From: Streptomyces sp. NRRL S-646
GTDB taxonomy: Bacteria; Actinomycetota; Actinomycetes; Streptomycetales; Streptomycetaceae
Reading direction: 5' to 3'
Assembly (NCBI RefSeq): GCF_000720765.1
Contig: NZ_JODC01000001.1
Span: forward strand, 62,001 to 126,000
Length of the DNA stretch: 64,000 nt
Made by a program: the position numbers and the translations under genes. Below are positions 42,740-51,559 of the stretch, piece by piece (within the stretch, counting starts at the first letter, position 1; every line of letters begins with the position of its first letter). Below the pieces are notes generated by a model. It made no database searches and was not told the DNA's origin. It saw only the letters and a program-made list of their open reading frames with translations.

Positions 42740-43981
42740 GTGCTCGCCGCTCCCGAACCCGACCTCACCGAACACGACATCATCGAGCGCGCCGTTGCGC
42801 TCAGGCCCGTCCTGCTCGAACGTCAGCCGGAGACCGAGCGGTTGACGCACTACCCCAAGGACACCCACGAGGACTTCCTCAGGGCCGGCTTCTACCGGAT
42901 GCTCCAGCCACGGCGCTACGGCGGCTACGAGTTCGGCCTGCCGGTCTTCTACCGCGTGGTCACCGAGATCGCGCGCGGCTGCCCCTCCACAGGGTGGGCG
43001 CTCTCGCTGACCGCCGCCCATGTGCTCCAGGTCGCCACCCTCTTCGACGAGCAGGCACAGGACGAGATCTTCGGCGCCGACGGAGACTTCCGGGCCGCGT
43101 CCACCGTCGTACCCGTCGGGGTCGCACAGCCCGACGGCAACGGCCATGTCGTCCTGGACGGCATCTGGCCGTACTCTTCCGGCGCCCCCTATTCGACGCA
43201 CTACGTCGGCCAGACCCTGCGCGCCCCGGCCGCACCTGGCGAGACGCCGGGGCCGCCCGTGCTGTTCGTCGCGCCGCGCTCGGTGTGGACGGTGCTCGAC
43301 GACTGGCACGGCGTCCTCGGCCTGCGCGGCAGCGGCTCCAACAGCATCCACATGGAGCAGGCCCGCATCCCGGCCCACCTCACCCGCGAGGCCTTCCTGC
43401 TCGACCTGCCGGTCGAGGGCGGCAGCGTCGGCTCGACACTGCACGGCAATCCGATGTACGCCGGGCGGGCGCCGAGCTTCTTCCACGGGGAGTTGGCCGC
43501 CATCATGATCGGCACCGCGTACGCGGCCGCCGACGAGTACGCCCGGGTCGTGGCCGCCCGCCCCCTCACCCTGGAACCGGACCGCACCCGGGCCGACCTG
43601 CACGACTACCAGCGTCACCTCGGCGAGGCGCTCGGCATCATCGACATGGCCGAGGCGGCGCTGCGGCAGACCGCGCAGGACTGGATGGAGACCTGCCGAC
43701 GCAACGTCACTGGGGAGGCCCCCTTCACCGTCGTCGAGGACAACCGGCTCGCGCTGATGTTCCTGAACGCCGGGCGCGCCGCCTGGGACGTGCTGCAGGG
43801 CATCCTCTTCCGCACGGCCGGCTCCCGGCACGCCCGCGACGGCGAGCGGATGCAGCGCTACTTCCGGGACGCGGCCACGTACTGGACGCATGTGGGAGCC
43901 GGCATGGCGGAGCCGCTGACCCGCCGGGTCGGCTGCGACCGACTGGGACTGCCCTCGCAGGACATACCACTGATTCCCTGA
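42740..43981 (+). CDS. Acyl-CoA dehydrogenase-fold flavin monooxygenase
   Basis: A 413-residue protein of the HsaA/HpaB-like group D flavin monooxygenases. HYPKDTHEDFLRAGFYRMLQ and RRYGGYEFGLPVFYRVVTEI are the family N-terminus, ARGCPSTGWALSL the flavin region, and GLRGSGSNSIHMEQARIP the beta-domain motif (GxRGTGS-type). The C-terminal helical domain ends RRVGCDRLGLPSQDIPL. Such enzymes hydroxylate phenols or CoA-bound aromatics with FMNH2/FADH2 from a separate reductase, absent here. GTG 42740 has GGAGG four bases upstream. Confidence 0.82.
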   Translation: MLAAPEPDLTEHDIIERAVALRPVLLERQPETERLTHYPKDTHEDFLRAGFYRMLQPRRYGGYEFGLPVFYRVVTEIARGCPSTGWALSLTAAHVLQVATLFDEQAQDEIFGADGDFRAASTVVPVGVAQPDGNGHVVLDGIWPYSSGAPYSTHYVGQTLRAPAAPGETPGPPVLFVAPRSVWTVLDDWHGVLGLRGSGSNSIHMEQARIPAHLTREAFLLDLPVEGGSVGSTLHGNPMYAGRAPSFFHGELAAIMIGTAYAAADEYARVVAARPLTLEPDRTRADLHDYQRHLGEALGIIDMAEAALRQTAQDWMETCRRNVTGEAPFTVVEDNRLALMFLNAGRAAWDVLQGILFRTAGSRHARDGERMQRYFRDAATYWTHVGAGMAEPLTRRVGCDRLGLPSQDIPLIP

Positions 43982-44114
43982 GGCAACCACCCGTGGTGAT
44001 TTCCTGGGGAACGGATGAATGGGCTGGTTGGGATCGGGTACGCGAGCAGGACCGTGCCGGGGGCCGATCTTGTCCCGGGCGGGCCGTACGACCGCCGCTA
44101 CCAGGGGATCTGCC

Positions 44115-44516
44115 ATGGAGATACCTGCCAACGACCACACCACCACACCGGCCCGGCAGGCGCTGGACGCGCTGGCCGTGAACACCGAGGACACGGCGGC
44201 GCTGGACACGCTCGCCGGCAGCGAGGTGCTGGTGCCCGTGCCCGATGACGCGAGCCAGGAGGATGCAGTGGATCCGAGCGCGGTGGCGCTGCCGGTCCTG
44301 GAGCAGCCGGGCGGCGACCCGGTGGTGCCCGTGTTCACCTCGGAAGGGGAGATGGCCGGGCTGCTGCCGTTCGTCTCCCGCTACCGCCTGGTGCCGCTCG
44401 GTGCGCTGGCCTCGCAGTGGCCTGCCGACGATCTGTCGCTCACCATCGACGCCGGGTCCGAGCACCCGCTGACGCTCACCTCCGAGGGTGTACGGACCCT
44501 GCTGGTCCGGCCCTGA
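44115..44516 (+). CDS. SseB-family protein
   Basis: A 133-residue cytoplasmic protein with an SseB-like domain: EVLVPVPDDAS, LPVLEQPGGDPVVPVFTSEG, and the DLSLTIDAGSEHPLTLTSEG segment. SseB N-terminal domains are small alpha/beta modules of unclear role in actinobacteria. ATG 44115 is preceded by AGGGGAT; the upstream open frame has no support. Confidence 0.72.
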   Translation: MEIPANDHTTTPARQALDALAVNTEDTAALDTLAGSEVLVPVPDDASQEDAVDPSAVALPVLEQPGGDPVVPVFTSEGEMAGLLPFVSRYRLVPLGALASQWPADDLSLTIDAGSEHPLTLTSEGVRTLLVRP

Positions 44517-44971
44517 CGGCCCTGGGGGCGGCGCCGGGCCCGGGAGATGAACGGCGCCGACCCCGCTCATGCCCGGGCGCCCGCGTCGCCGCGCCAGACG
44601 ATACGACTGCCTCGCCCGCCGCGCCGCTCCCGGACGCGCCGCGACTGCCCGCAGAACACGGCGGTTCGTGGCATTTCATCGCGGGTCGAACACGTCCTTG
44701 AGCCGCCGCTGCAACGTGTGGGTGACGGGTCCGCGTCGGCGGCCTCCCGCTGCCCGGGCACGCCGTCCCCGGGCGCCAGGCCGTGCCGCTCCGATGCAGC
44801 TGGTCGCCGTCGAGGACCCGTGCGCGATCCGCCGCCGCGCGATCAGGACGCCCGCCGCACACGGCGTGCCTGCCCCGGCGCCGACCCGGCGACGGCCGAG
44901 GTCGCCTTCGCCGCCGTACCGGATCTGCTGCGGCAGAAGTGGGACGCATGCGGCCGCAGTAACGTGATCGC
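44517..44971. other. 455-base stretch with no convincing gene
   Basis: All six frames here give Arg/Pro-rich shadow-type translations without ribosome sites. The fragment ATAEVAFAAVPDLLRQKW (ending near 44941) looks protein-like but has no start or continuation and may be a gene remnant. No repeats or clear hairpins seen. Confidence 0.5.
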
Positions 44972-45406
44972 ATGGAACAGCGCATCACATTGATCACGCT
45001 GGGAGTGTCCGATCTCGCCCGCGCCAAGCGCTTCTACGAGGCGCTGGGCTGGCGGGGCCAGGAAGTCGAGGAGACCGTCTTCTTCCAGGCGGGCGGTCTG
45101 GGGCTGGTCCTGTGGAGCCGCGAGAAACTCGCCCGTGACTGCGGCCTGGAGCCGGGAGTTGCCGGGGGTTTCGGCGGGATGGCCCTCGCGCACAACGTCC
45201 GCTCCGAGGCGGAGGTCGACGCACTGCTCGCCGCCGTCCAGCGGGCAGGCGGCACCATCACCAAGCCCGCCGCCACCAACGCCATCGGGTTCTACTCGAG
45301 CGCCTTCGTCGACCCGGACGGCCACGCCTGGGAGATCGCCCACAACCCCGGGTTTCCCCTGGCCGAGGACGGGTCGGTCACGCTTCCCGATTTCGGCGCC
45401 GCATAG
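44972..45406 (+). CDS. VOC/glyoxalase-family protein
   Basis: A 144-residue vicinal-oxygen-chelate fold protein: RITLITLGVSDLARAKRFYE in the first module and FVDPDGHAWEIAHNPGF in the second, with the metal-ligand Glu in WEIA. The class covers glyoxalase, dioxygenase and antibiotic-sequestering proteins; the function is not deducible. ATG 44972. Confidence 0.82.
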   Translation: MEQRITLITLGVSDLARAKRFYEALGWRGQEVEETVFFQAGGLGLVLWSREKLARDCGLEPGVAGGFGGMALAHNVRSEAEVDALLAAVQRAGGTITKPAATNAIGFYSSAFVDPDGHAWEIAHNPGFPLAEDGSVTLPDFGAA

Positions 45407-45424
45407 GGCCTGGTGAACCGTCCG

Positions 45425-45751
45425 TCATTCCGGCTCTCGGTATTGCGGCCGGCACAGCGGGCGCCGGCAGACGGTGCCCGGCGCCGTCCTGGAGCACGAG
45501 GGCGAGCGCTACCTCGTCTCCTACCGTGGCCTGAGCGACTGGGCAGTGAACCTGCGCGGCTCGCCCGACTGCCGGCTGATCGTCCGCGGCCGCACCAAGG
45601 ACCTCACCGCGCAGGAAGTGCCCGAGGCGAACTGTCCGCCCCTGACGGGGCCCACCGCGAGAAGTACGGCAGCATGCCCAAGGTGTCCGCGGTCCTGACC
45701 GCCCTGCCCGACCCCGCAGACCACCCGGTCTTTCCGCCTCCGCGGCCGTAA
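45425..45751 (+). pseudogene. Deazaflavin-dependent nitroreductase family remnant
   Basis: One frame reads CGRHSGRRQTVPGAVLEHEG, then ERYLVSYRGLSDWAVNLRG, the core of F420-dependent nitroreductase/DUF385 proteins, up to EVPEANCPP. The natural C-terminus HREKYGSMPKVSAVLTALPD ends at 45751 in another frame, so there is a frameshift near 45640. A stop codon lies upstream in the first frame and the N-terminus is missing. Non-functional as written. Confidence 0.7.
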
Positions 45752-45788
45752 CTGATCACCGCATGCCGCAGCGGTCCACAATGGCCGC

Positions 45789-46913
45789 ATGACGTGGATC
45801 TCCGGCGTGGCCGGCGGGCTGCTGCTGGCGGTCACGGTCGCCAGCGTGCTGCGGACCCTGGTGGTGCCGCGAGGGCTCTACTCGATGCTGGTGTACCGGC
45901 TGTGGTGGGTGTTGCGCCGCCTGCTGGGGCTGGCGGCGATACGCGGCGGCTACGGCGCTGTCGACCGCGCGCAGACCTGGCTCGCTCCGCTGATCCTGAT
46001 CGGCATGCTCGCGACCTGGCTGGGCGGAGCGCTGACCGGCTTCGGGCTGCTGCTGCACGCCGTGTCCGGGCTGTCCTGGAGCAGTTCCTTCCGGGAGGCG
46101 GGCTCCAGCCTGCTCACCCTCGGTTTCGCCAGCGGCGACCGGCTGCGGCTTTCCGCGCTCGACTTCGTCGCGGCGGCCACGGGCCCGGTCCTGATCGCCC
46201 TGCAGATCGCCTACCTGCCCACGCTCTACGCCGCCTACAACCGGCGCGAACTGGAGGTGACCCTGCTGCAGTCCCGGGCCGGCGAGCCCGCCTGGGGTCC
46301 GGAGATCCTGGCCCGGCAGTGGCTGGTCGACACCGAGACCGCACTGCCGGAGCTGTACCGGGCCTGGGAGCGGCTGGCCTCCGACATCGGCGAGAGCCAC
46401 TCCACGTACCCGGTCCTGATGGCGTTCCGCTCGCCCCGGCCCTACCGGCACTGGCTGGTGGGTCTGGTCGCCGTGATGGATGCGGCGGCCGTACAGCTGG
46501 CGCTCACCCCGCGCAGCGCCCCGCCGGAGGCCCGTCTGGTGCTGCGGGCCGGCTTCACCGCCCTGCGTGACATCGCCCGTGTCCAGCGCTTCCCCTTCGA
46601 CCCGGATCCCGCTCCGGACGCCGCCCTGCGTCTGACCTACGTCGAGTTCGAGGCCGCGGTCGCGATGCTGGAAGCGGCGGGCTTCAGTGCCGAACGCAGC
46701 GTCGCCGACGCCTGGCCGCACTTCCACGGATGGCGGGTCAACTACGAGGCGATCGCCTACGAGATGTGCCGCCGCTGTGATGCCGTACCCGCGCTGTGGA
46801 CGGGGCCGCGCGCCTTCGCGTCGACGCCGATCCCGCCCCGCAGACCGGCGGATCGCAGGCCCGGCGAGAACCGGCCGGGGCAGCCGGGCCAGGCCGGCGG
46901 AAGCGCTCCCTGA
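45789..46913 (+). CDS. Membrane protein with two-span channel-like core, unknown
   Basis: A 374-residue protein with about four spans in the first 150 residues and a soluble helical remainder. Between two spans lies SSFREAGSSLLTLGFASGDR, placed like a pore helix plus filter of two-TM ion channels (TLGF resembling TxGY/F), but the canonical GYGD is absent and the resemblance may be chance. The C-terminal half contains many Arg/Trp-rich helices (YRAWERLASDIGES) and a Pro-rich tail. No family recognised. ATG 45789. Confidence 0.65.
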   Translation: MTWISGVAGGLLLAVTVASVLRTLVVPRGLYSMLVYRLWWVLRRLLGLAAIRGGYGAVDRAQTWLAPLILIGMLATWLGGALTGFGLLLHAVSGLSWSSSFREAGSSLLTLGFASGDRLRLSALDFVAAATGPVLIALQIAYLPTLYAAYNRRELEVTLLQSRAGEPAWGPEILARQWLVDTETALPELYRAWERLASDIGESHSTYPVLMAFRSPRPYRHWLVGLVAVMDAAAVQLALTPRSAPPEARLVLRAGFTALRDIARVQRFPFDPDPAPDAALRLTYVEFEAAVAMLEAAGFSAERSVADAWPHFHGWRVNYEAIAYEMCRRCDAVPALWTGPRAFASTPIPPRRPADRRPGENRPGQPGQAGGSAP

Positions 46914-46949
46914 TCACGGGCCGTCCGGGGTGCTTGCCGGCATACGGCC

Positions 46950-47807
46950 GTGCCCACAGAGATCATCCGGCTCGTCGACGAACTCGTCGCGCAGATGAGG
47001 TCCCGCTCCGGCCCCGGTCACCGCCAGACCATGGGCCGGCTCGCCGAGGCCGCCCGCGTCGGTGGCGCCGAGAGCGCGACCGCGGTGATCGAGGCGCTCG
47101 CTCCGTGGCTGCGCGACCTTCAGGGCGACTACGCCGCCACGGCCGTGCCGGCGGGGGCCTGCGTGGAGTGGGGTGGCTCGCCCAGCCCTGGTCGACGTCC
47201 TGCCACAACGGGCCTCGGAAGCCATGATGCTCAATGCGGCGGTGCCGGAGCTCTGGGCCGAGGCGACCCGGCGGAGACCGCTGCCGGAGCCGGTGAGCGC
47301 GAGCAATGGCCGACTGGTCAAGACCCTCGGCAAGCCGACGAGCCGCTGCTCGTCCTGGATCCCCGCACCCGCATGGGGTACGCCCTGACGATGGGCGCCA
47401 TCGGGGACATCTTCCAGCTGCACACCCTCCTCGCGGAACGGCTGATCGGCGATCCCGAGCAGGGATTGGTCGCGGGGGAGCGCCGCGCGCACTCATGGGT
47501 GGAGGCGGCCACCGACGGCGACTCGAACCTGGGAACGAGCGATCCCGCGATATGCCGCTTCCGCCTCTTCGACAGGCACGGCGGCCATGTGTACCCCGAC
47601 GGCGTCCCGGCCGACATCGAGCCGCTCGACGGCACCCGGGTGCTCGTCCTGCATCCGCCCAACGGCACCTTCGGCATGGGGGTCGGCCGCGTCTTCGAGC
47701 ACATGACGCCCACCCTCCGACTCGACCGGATACTCCAACGGACCGAGACCCAGGCCTGGTTCGACCAGATGGCGCCCGCCGTCGAGAACGATCTGACGGC
47801 GGGCTAG
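46950..47807 (+). pseudogene. Hypothetical protein with two compensating frameshifts
   Basis: The outer parts share a frame (TEIIRLVDELVAQMRSRSGP; MGAIGDIFQLHTLLAERLIG; VLVLHPPNGTFGMGVGRVFE). The middle, LVDVLPQRASEAMMLNAAVP to NGRLVKTLGKP, is coherent only in another frame. One extra base near 47175-47185 and one missing base near 47333 (CCGACG for CCGGACG) explain this. A reading with both corrected gives about 285 continuous residues. The family is not recognised. As written the middle 55 residues are scrambled. Its stop TAG shares the CTAG at 47804-47807 with the stop of the convergent SDR gene. Confidence 0.65.
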
Positions 47808-48718
47808 GCCGGGAGCGAAGCCGACTGGGGGAAGGTCACCCCGGTGAGCTCCTCTGAGACCGTCCACAGGCGGCGGGCGGTGGCCGGGTCGCTGGCTGCC
47901 GGTGAGCGGCCGACCAGGGTCGGGGCGCCGCGCATCTCGCCGAGGCCGTCCGGGCCGACATAGCTCGCACCGGGCAGGTCCTGCACGGCGGCGTACAGCG
48001 TCGGCAGGGCGCCGGCCTCGCTGTCCTGGGCCATGAAACGGTTGCCGACCCGCATGAGGGCCCGTCGCAGTGCACTGCCGTCATGGCTCTGGAGGTTTGT
48101 CGCCGCGTAGCCGGGGTGGGCGGCAAGGGCACGTACGGACGAGCCCGACTCGGCAAGGCGGCGCTGCAGTTCGAGGGTGAAGAGCAGATTGGCCAGCTTG
48201 GACTGGCTGTACGCCGTGATGGGCGCGTACTCGCCGGTGAGGTTGAGGTTGTCGAAGTGGATGCGGGGGCTGCCCGGCATCTTGTGCGCACCGGAGGACA
48301 CGGTCACCACCCGGTCGGTGATGTGCGGCAGCAGCAGGTTCGTCAGGGCGAAGTGCCCCAGGTGATTGGTGCCGAACTGCATCTCGAAGCCGTCCTTGGT
48401 GGCGGACTCCGGGATGTTCATGACACCGGCGTTGTTGACGAGCAGATCAAGGCCGCCCTGCCAGCCGGCGGCGAACTCGCGCACCGAGGTGAGATCGGCG
48501 AGGTCGAGCCGGCGCACCTCCACGCTCCCTCGCACGCCTGCGGCAGCGGCCTCGCCGCGCTTCACGTCCCGCACGGCGAGCACCACATGCGCGCCCGCAC
48601 CGGCCAGCGCCTCGACGGTGGCGATGCCGAGCCCGCTGTTGGCGCCGGTCACGACGGCGGTGCGGCCGGTCTGGTCGGGGATGTCGGTGACGTTCCACTT
48701 GCTGGGTTGAGTAGTCAT
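47804..48718 (-). CDS. Short-chain dehydrogenase/reductase
   Basis: A 304-residue SDR of the retinol-dehydrogenase/protochlorophyllide-reductase-like group. TGANSGLG binds NAD(P), NNAGVMN is the NNAG motif, and AYSQSKLANLL contains the catalytic Tyr and Lys. ATG 48718 lies eight bases after a TTGACA-N17-TACATT promoter, so the message is probably leaderless. It is divergent from a TetR gene, a common arrangement in which the TetR controls the reductase. Confidence 0.88.
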   Translation of the reverse strand: MTTQPSKWNVTDIPDQTGRTAVVTGANSGLGIATVEALAGAGAHVVLAVRDVKRGEAAAAGVRGSVEVRRLDLADLTSVREFAAGWQGGLDLLVNNAGVMNIPESATKDGFEMQFGTNHLGHFALTNLLLPHITDRVVTVSSGAHKMPGSPRIHFDNLNLTGEYAPITAYSQSKLANLLFTLELQRRLAESGSSVRALAAHPGYAATNLQSHDGSALRRALMRVGNRFMAQDSEAGALPTLYAAVQDLPGASYVGPDGLGEMRGAPTLVGRSPAASDPATARRLWTVSEELTGVTFPQSASLPA

Positions 48719-48724
48719 GCCCGC

Positions 48725-48789
48725 CAATGTAGGCGGTGTCAACAATGCTGTCAATGACAACAATGGTGACGCCGACAACAATGTAGGCG
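48725..48789. repeat. Repeated operator-like motifs in the SDR/TetR gap
   Basis: CAATGTAGGCG occurs exactly at 48725-48735 and 48779-48789. ACAATG occurs at three spots (near 48742, 48759 and 48778) and TGTCAA at 48737 and 48749. The pattern suggests multiple binding sites for the adjacent TetR protein. Confidence 0.6.
48726..48754 (-). promoter_or_regulatory. SDR promoter with overlapping dyad
   Basis: Minus strand TTGACA (48754-48749), 17 bases, TACATT (48731-48726). The -35 box lies in the perfect dyad TGTCA-A-TGACA (48749-48759). The -10 box ends eight bases before the ATG. Confidence 0.7.
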
Positions 48790-48818
48790 CCACAAACATG
48801 ACCGATACACTGACGCCC

Positions 48819-49418
48819 ATGCACACCCGCAATCGCCGCTACCACCACGGAGACCTCCGCGCCGCCCTGCTGACCCGTGCCGAGGAGACGCTCCGCGAGA
48901 AGGGGCCGGCCGCGTTGTCCCTGCGCGAACTCGCCCGGGACCTCGGCGTCAGCCATGCCGCGCCGAGCCGCCACTTCAAGGACAAGCAGGCACTCCTTGA
49001 CGCGCTCGCGCTGACCGGATTCGAGCGGCTGACCGCCGTCCTCGGGGCCTCGCAGGACGGCGTGGGGGAGGCGTTCGCCAAGCGGCTCGACGCGATGGTC
49101 CGTGCGTATGTGGGTTTCGCACGGGACAACGCCGAGCTGCTCGACCTGATGTACTCGATCAAGCACGACCCGGAGGCCTCCGACGCGCTGCGCGAGGCCG
49201 AGCAGCGCTGGTCGACCCTGGTCGTCCGGCTGATCGGCGAGGGTCAGGCCCAGGGTGAGGTGCGGGAGGGCCCGATGGAGCGCGTCGGCCTCCCGGTGTT
49301 CGCGGCCCTGCACGGCTACGCCGACCTCGCGGTGACCGGCATGCTGCCGCCGGAGGCGGACGAGCACGGGCTGGACGACGTGATCGCGTTCATGCTCCAG
49401 GGATGCGCTCCGGCGTGA
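48819..49418 (+). CDS. TetR-family regulator
   Basis: A 199-residue TetR protein: helix-turn-helix in residues 8-55 (YHHGDLRAALLTRAEETLRE, SLRELARDLGVSHAAPSRHF) and the TetR_C_13/33-like ligand domain after it. ATG 48819 is chosen because the residues there begin the DNA-binding domain and the -10-like TACACT (48806-48811) ends seven bases upstream, implying a leaderless message; ATG 48798 is an alternative. Divergent from the SDR gene, which it probably represses. Confidence 0.88.
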   Translation: MHTRNRRYHHGDLRAALLTRAEETLREKGPAALSLRELARDLGVSHAAPSRHFKDKQALLDALALTGFERLTAVLGASQDGVGEAFAKRLDAMVRAYVGFARDNAELLDLMYSIKHDPEASDALREAEQRWSTLVVRLIGEGQAQGEVREGPMERVGLPVFAALHGYADLAVTGMLPPEADEHGLDDVIAFMLQGCAPA

Positions 49419-49515
49419 CATGGATCACTAAAGATCTACCCGCCTGATGCAACTGCCGCCCATGCCGTAACTGTCTGACAGGAAGGCGGGTCCTTCGGGG
49501 CCGAGGAGCGAGAGA

Positions 49516-50514
49516 GTGGGGCAGGTCGTGGGACGGCGCAAGGGCAGCATAGGGATCGCACTCGTCACGGTGGCGATGCTGGCGGCCACGAGTGCCTGCG
49601 GCGGTGCGGGCAGCAGCAAGGCGAGCGCGGACGACGGAAAGGCGGGCGGCAAGGCGGGTGCGAGCGCCTCGCCGTCACCGACGAAGCCCGCGGGCCCGCC
49701 GATGCTGCTGGAGACGATCACCCCGCAGACGGGAACCACGGTCGGCGTGGCCATGCCGATCTCGGTGATCTTCACGAACCCGGTGGCGGCCAAGGCACGG
49801 GCCACCGTCGAGAAGCACATGAAGGTCAGCGCCTCGCAGTCGGTGGCCGGCGCCTGGCACTGGATGGGCGACAGGCGCGCCGACTGGCGGCCGAAGACGT
49901 ACTGGCCCTCCGGCACGAAGGTGAAGATCGACGCCGACCTGAAGGGCGTCAGCAACGGCAACGGACGCTACGGCGTGCACGGTTACACGCACACCTTCAC
50001 CATCGGCGACGACGTGCGCGCGGATGTCTCGGTGACCGGCCACACCATGAAGGTGACCCGCAACGGCAAGCTGGTGCGCACCCTGTCGATCAATGCGGGA
50101 AGCGCCCAGTACCCGACGTGGGACGGCACGATGGCCGTCATCGACAAGCAGGAGAAGGTCCACATGACCTCCTGCAGCGTCGGCATCAGCTGTGACAAGG
50201 GCAGCCCCAACTTCTACGACCTGACGCTGCCCTGGGACGTCCACCTGACCCAGTCCGGCACGTACGTCCACTACTCGACCGGCGACCCCAACCCGGGAAG
50301 CGGCAGTGCCCGCGGCTCGCACGGCTGCGTCCATCTGTCCATGTCGGACGCCAAGTGGTTCTACGGCCAGGTCAAGCAGGGCGACCCGGTCACCGTCACC
50401 GGCTCGCCCCGTGGCAAGGCCCCGGCCGACAACGGCTACGCCTCGTTCAACCTGAGCTGGTCCCAGTGGCTCGCAGGCAGCGCGGCCGGGGAGCAGACGA
50501 CCGCACAGCTGTGA
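49516..50514 (+). CDS. L,D-transpeptidase lipoprotein (Ig-like + YkuD)
   Basis: A 332-residue lipoprotein with a lipobox (ATSACGG). A low-complexity Ser/Ala/Lys linker, one or two Ig-like domains (residues 70-170) and the YkuD catalytic domain follow. SARGSHGCVHLSMSDAKWFY contains the catalytic SHGC motif. It makes 3-3 cross-links in peptidoglycan on the outer face of the membrane. The GTG start has GAGGAG upstream. Apparently monocistronic. Confidence 0.9.
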   Translation: MGQVVGRRKGSIGIALVTVAMLAATSACGGAGSSKASADDGKAGGKAGASASPSPTKPAGPPMLLETITPQTGTTVGVAMPISVIFTNPVAAKARATVEKHMKVSASQSVAGAWHWMGDRRADWRPKTYWPSGTKVKIDADLKGVSNGNGRYGVHGYTHTFTIGDDVRADVSVTGHTMKVTRNGKLVRTLSINAGSAQYPTWDGTMAVIDKQEKVHMTSCSVGISCDKGSPNFYDLTLPWDVHLTQSGTYVHYSTGDPNPGSGSARGSHGCVHLSMSDAKWFYGQVKQGDPVTVTGSPRGKAPADNGYASFNLSWSQWLAGSAAGEQTTAQL

Positions 50515-50529
50515 CGCCGAGCATGCAGC

Positions 50530-50546
50530 GAGCTCACCCCGAGCTC
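50530..50546. terminator. Short hairpin between convergent genes
   Basis: GAGCTC-ACCCC-GAGCTC, a 6-base stem lying at the end of the MarR gene and 16 bases after the L,D-transpeptidase stop. It could serve both genes; weak. Confidence 0.35.
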
Positions 50547-50959
50547 TAGGAAGAACCGTGGGCCGCGGCCCGGCTGCCCAGCAGCCGGGCCAGCACCGCA
50601 CGCTGCAGCGGCAGCACCTCGGTGTGCAGGTCGCGGCCCTTGCCGGTCAGGGCGACATACACCCCGCGCCGGTCCTCCGAGCAGACAGAACGCTCCACCA
50701 GGCCGTCCTTCTCCAGCCGGCCGATCAGCCGTGAGAGCGCGCTCTGGCTGAGATGGACCCGTCCCGCGAGGTTCTGCACCCGGCACTGGTCGCCCTCGCC
50801 GGGTGCCTCGGACGCGAGGATGTCGAGCACCTCGAAATCGCTCGCGCCCAGACCGTGCGGGTGCAGGACCCGGTCGATCTCGCACATCGTGCGGGCGTGC
50901 ACGGAGAGGATGTCCCGCCATCTCTCCTCGAGCCCGGACTCGGCCGTCTTCACTGCCAT
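50546..50959 (-). CDS. MarR-family regulator
   Basis: A 137-residue MarR protein: DFEVLDILASEAPGEG, winged helix VHLSQSALSRLIGRLEKDGL, wing EDRRGVYVALTGKG. It starts at ATG 50959. The gap to the VOC gene (50960-51033) holds an AT-richer stretch with TTG-N6-CAA (TTGACTGTGCAA, near 50990), a possible autoregulatory site. Ligand unknown. Confidence 0.88.
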   Translation of the reverse strand: MAVKTAESGLEERWRDILSVHARTMCEIDRVLHPHGLGASDFEVLDILASEAPGEGDQCRVQNLAGRVHLSQSALSRLIGRLEKDGLVERSVCSEDRRGVYVALTGKGRDLHTEVLPLQRAVLARLLGSRAAAHGSS

Positions 50960-51033
50960 ACCTGCACGGTAACACCGAATCAGCCATTAGTTGACTGTGC
51001 AATGAATGCGGGTGCATGCAGCCCGGCGGGTCG

Positions 51034-51384
51034 TCAGGCGGGCGGGTCCTGGAGCAGCCCGACCAGATTGCCGTCGGCGTCCTTCAGTGAAGCGATCAGC
51101 CTGCCGTTGCCGACGTCCTGAACGTCCTGGACCACCTCCGCCCCGGCGTCCACCAGAGCGGCGAGCCGCCCCCGGATGTCGTCGACGTGCCAGTACGGCA
51201 CCGGCCCGGTGAGGCCCTTCGCGTGTCCGTTCGGGTCGAGGCCGACGTCCTGCCCGGCGTCCTTGAAGCCGACGTAGTACGGCGCATCCGCGTACGGCTC
51301 CACTTGCAGCAGGGCGCTGAACAGGGCCTTCGCCCGGGCAATGTCCTTGACGGGGTAGATGATCGTCTTGAGGCCCGCGGTCAT
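51034..51384 (-). CDS. VOC/glyoxalase-family protein
   Basis: A 116-residue VOC protein: LKTIIYPVKDIARAKALFSA in the first beta-alpha-beta module and YWHVDDIRGRLAALVDAGAE, SLKDADGNLVGLLQDP in the second. It lies 74 bases upstream of the MarR gene on the same strand. ATG 51384 has GAGG upstream. Function unknown. Confidence 0.83.
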   Translation of the reverse strand: MTAGLKTIIYPVKDIARAKALFSALLQVEPYADAPYYVGFKDAGQDVGLDPNGHAKGLTGPVPYWHVDDIRGRLAALVDAGAEVVQDVQDVGNGRLIASLKDADGNLVGLLQDPPA

Positions 51385-51559
51385 GATGGCTCCTCCGTAT
51401 GGGGTGGCCCGACGGAATTCGTCGGTGATTCCACGCTAGGGCGGAGGGTGGTCCGGCGGCTTCTCCAATCCTGACCGGTCCGCTACCGCCGAAACACTGC
51501 GTGAGGGGGGCCTCACGGAGTGTCGCGCGTGCGCGCGGGGGGACTGGGGGGAACCAGAG

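Noticed and set aside
44547..44993. 148-residue open frame between SseB and VOC genes
   Set aside because: Arg/Pro-rich shadow composition, no ribosome site, overlaps the VOC start.
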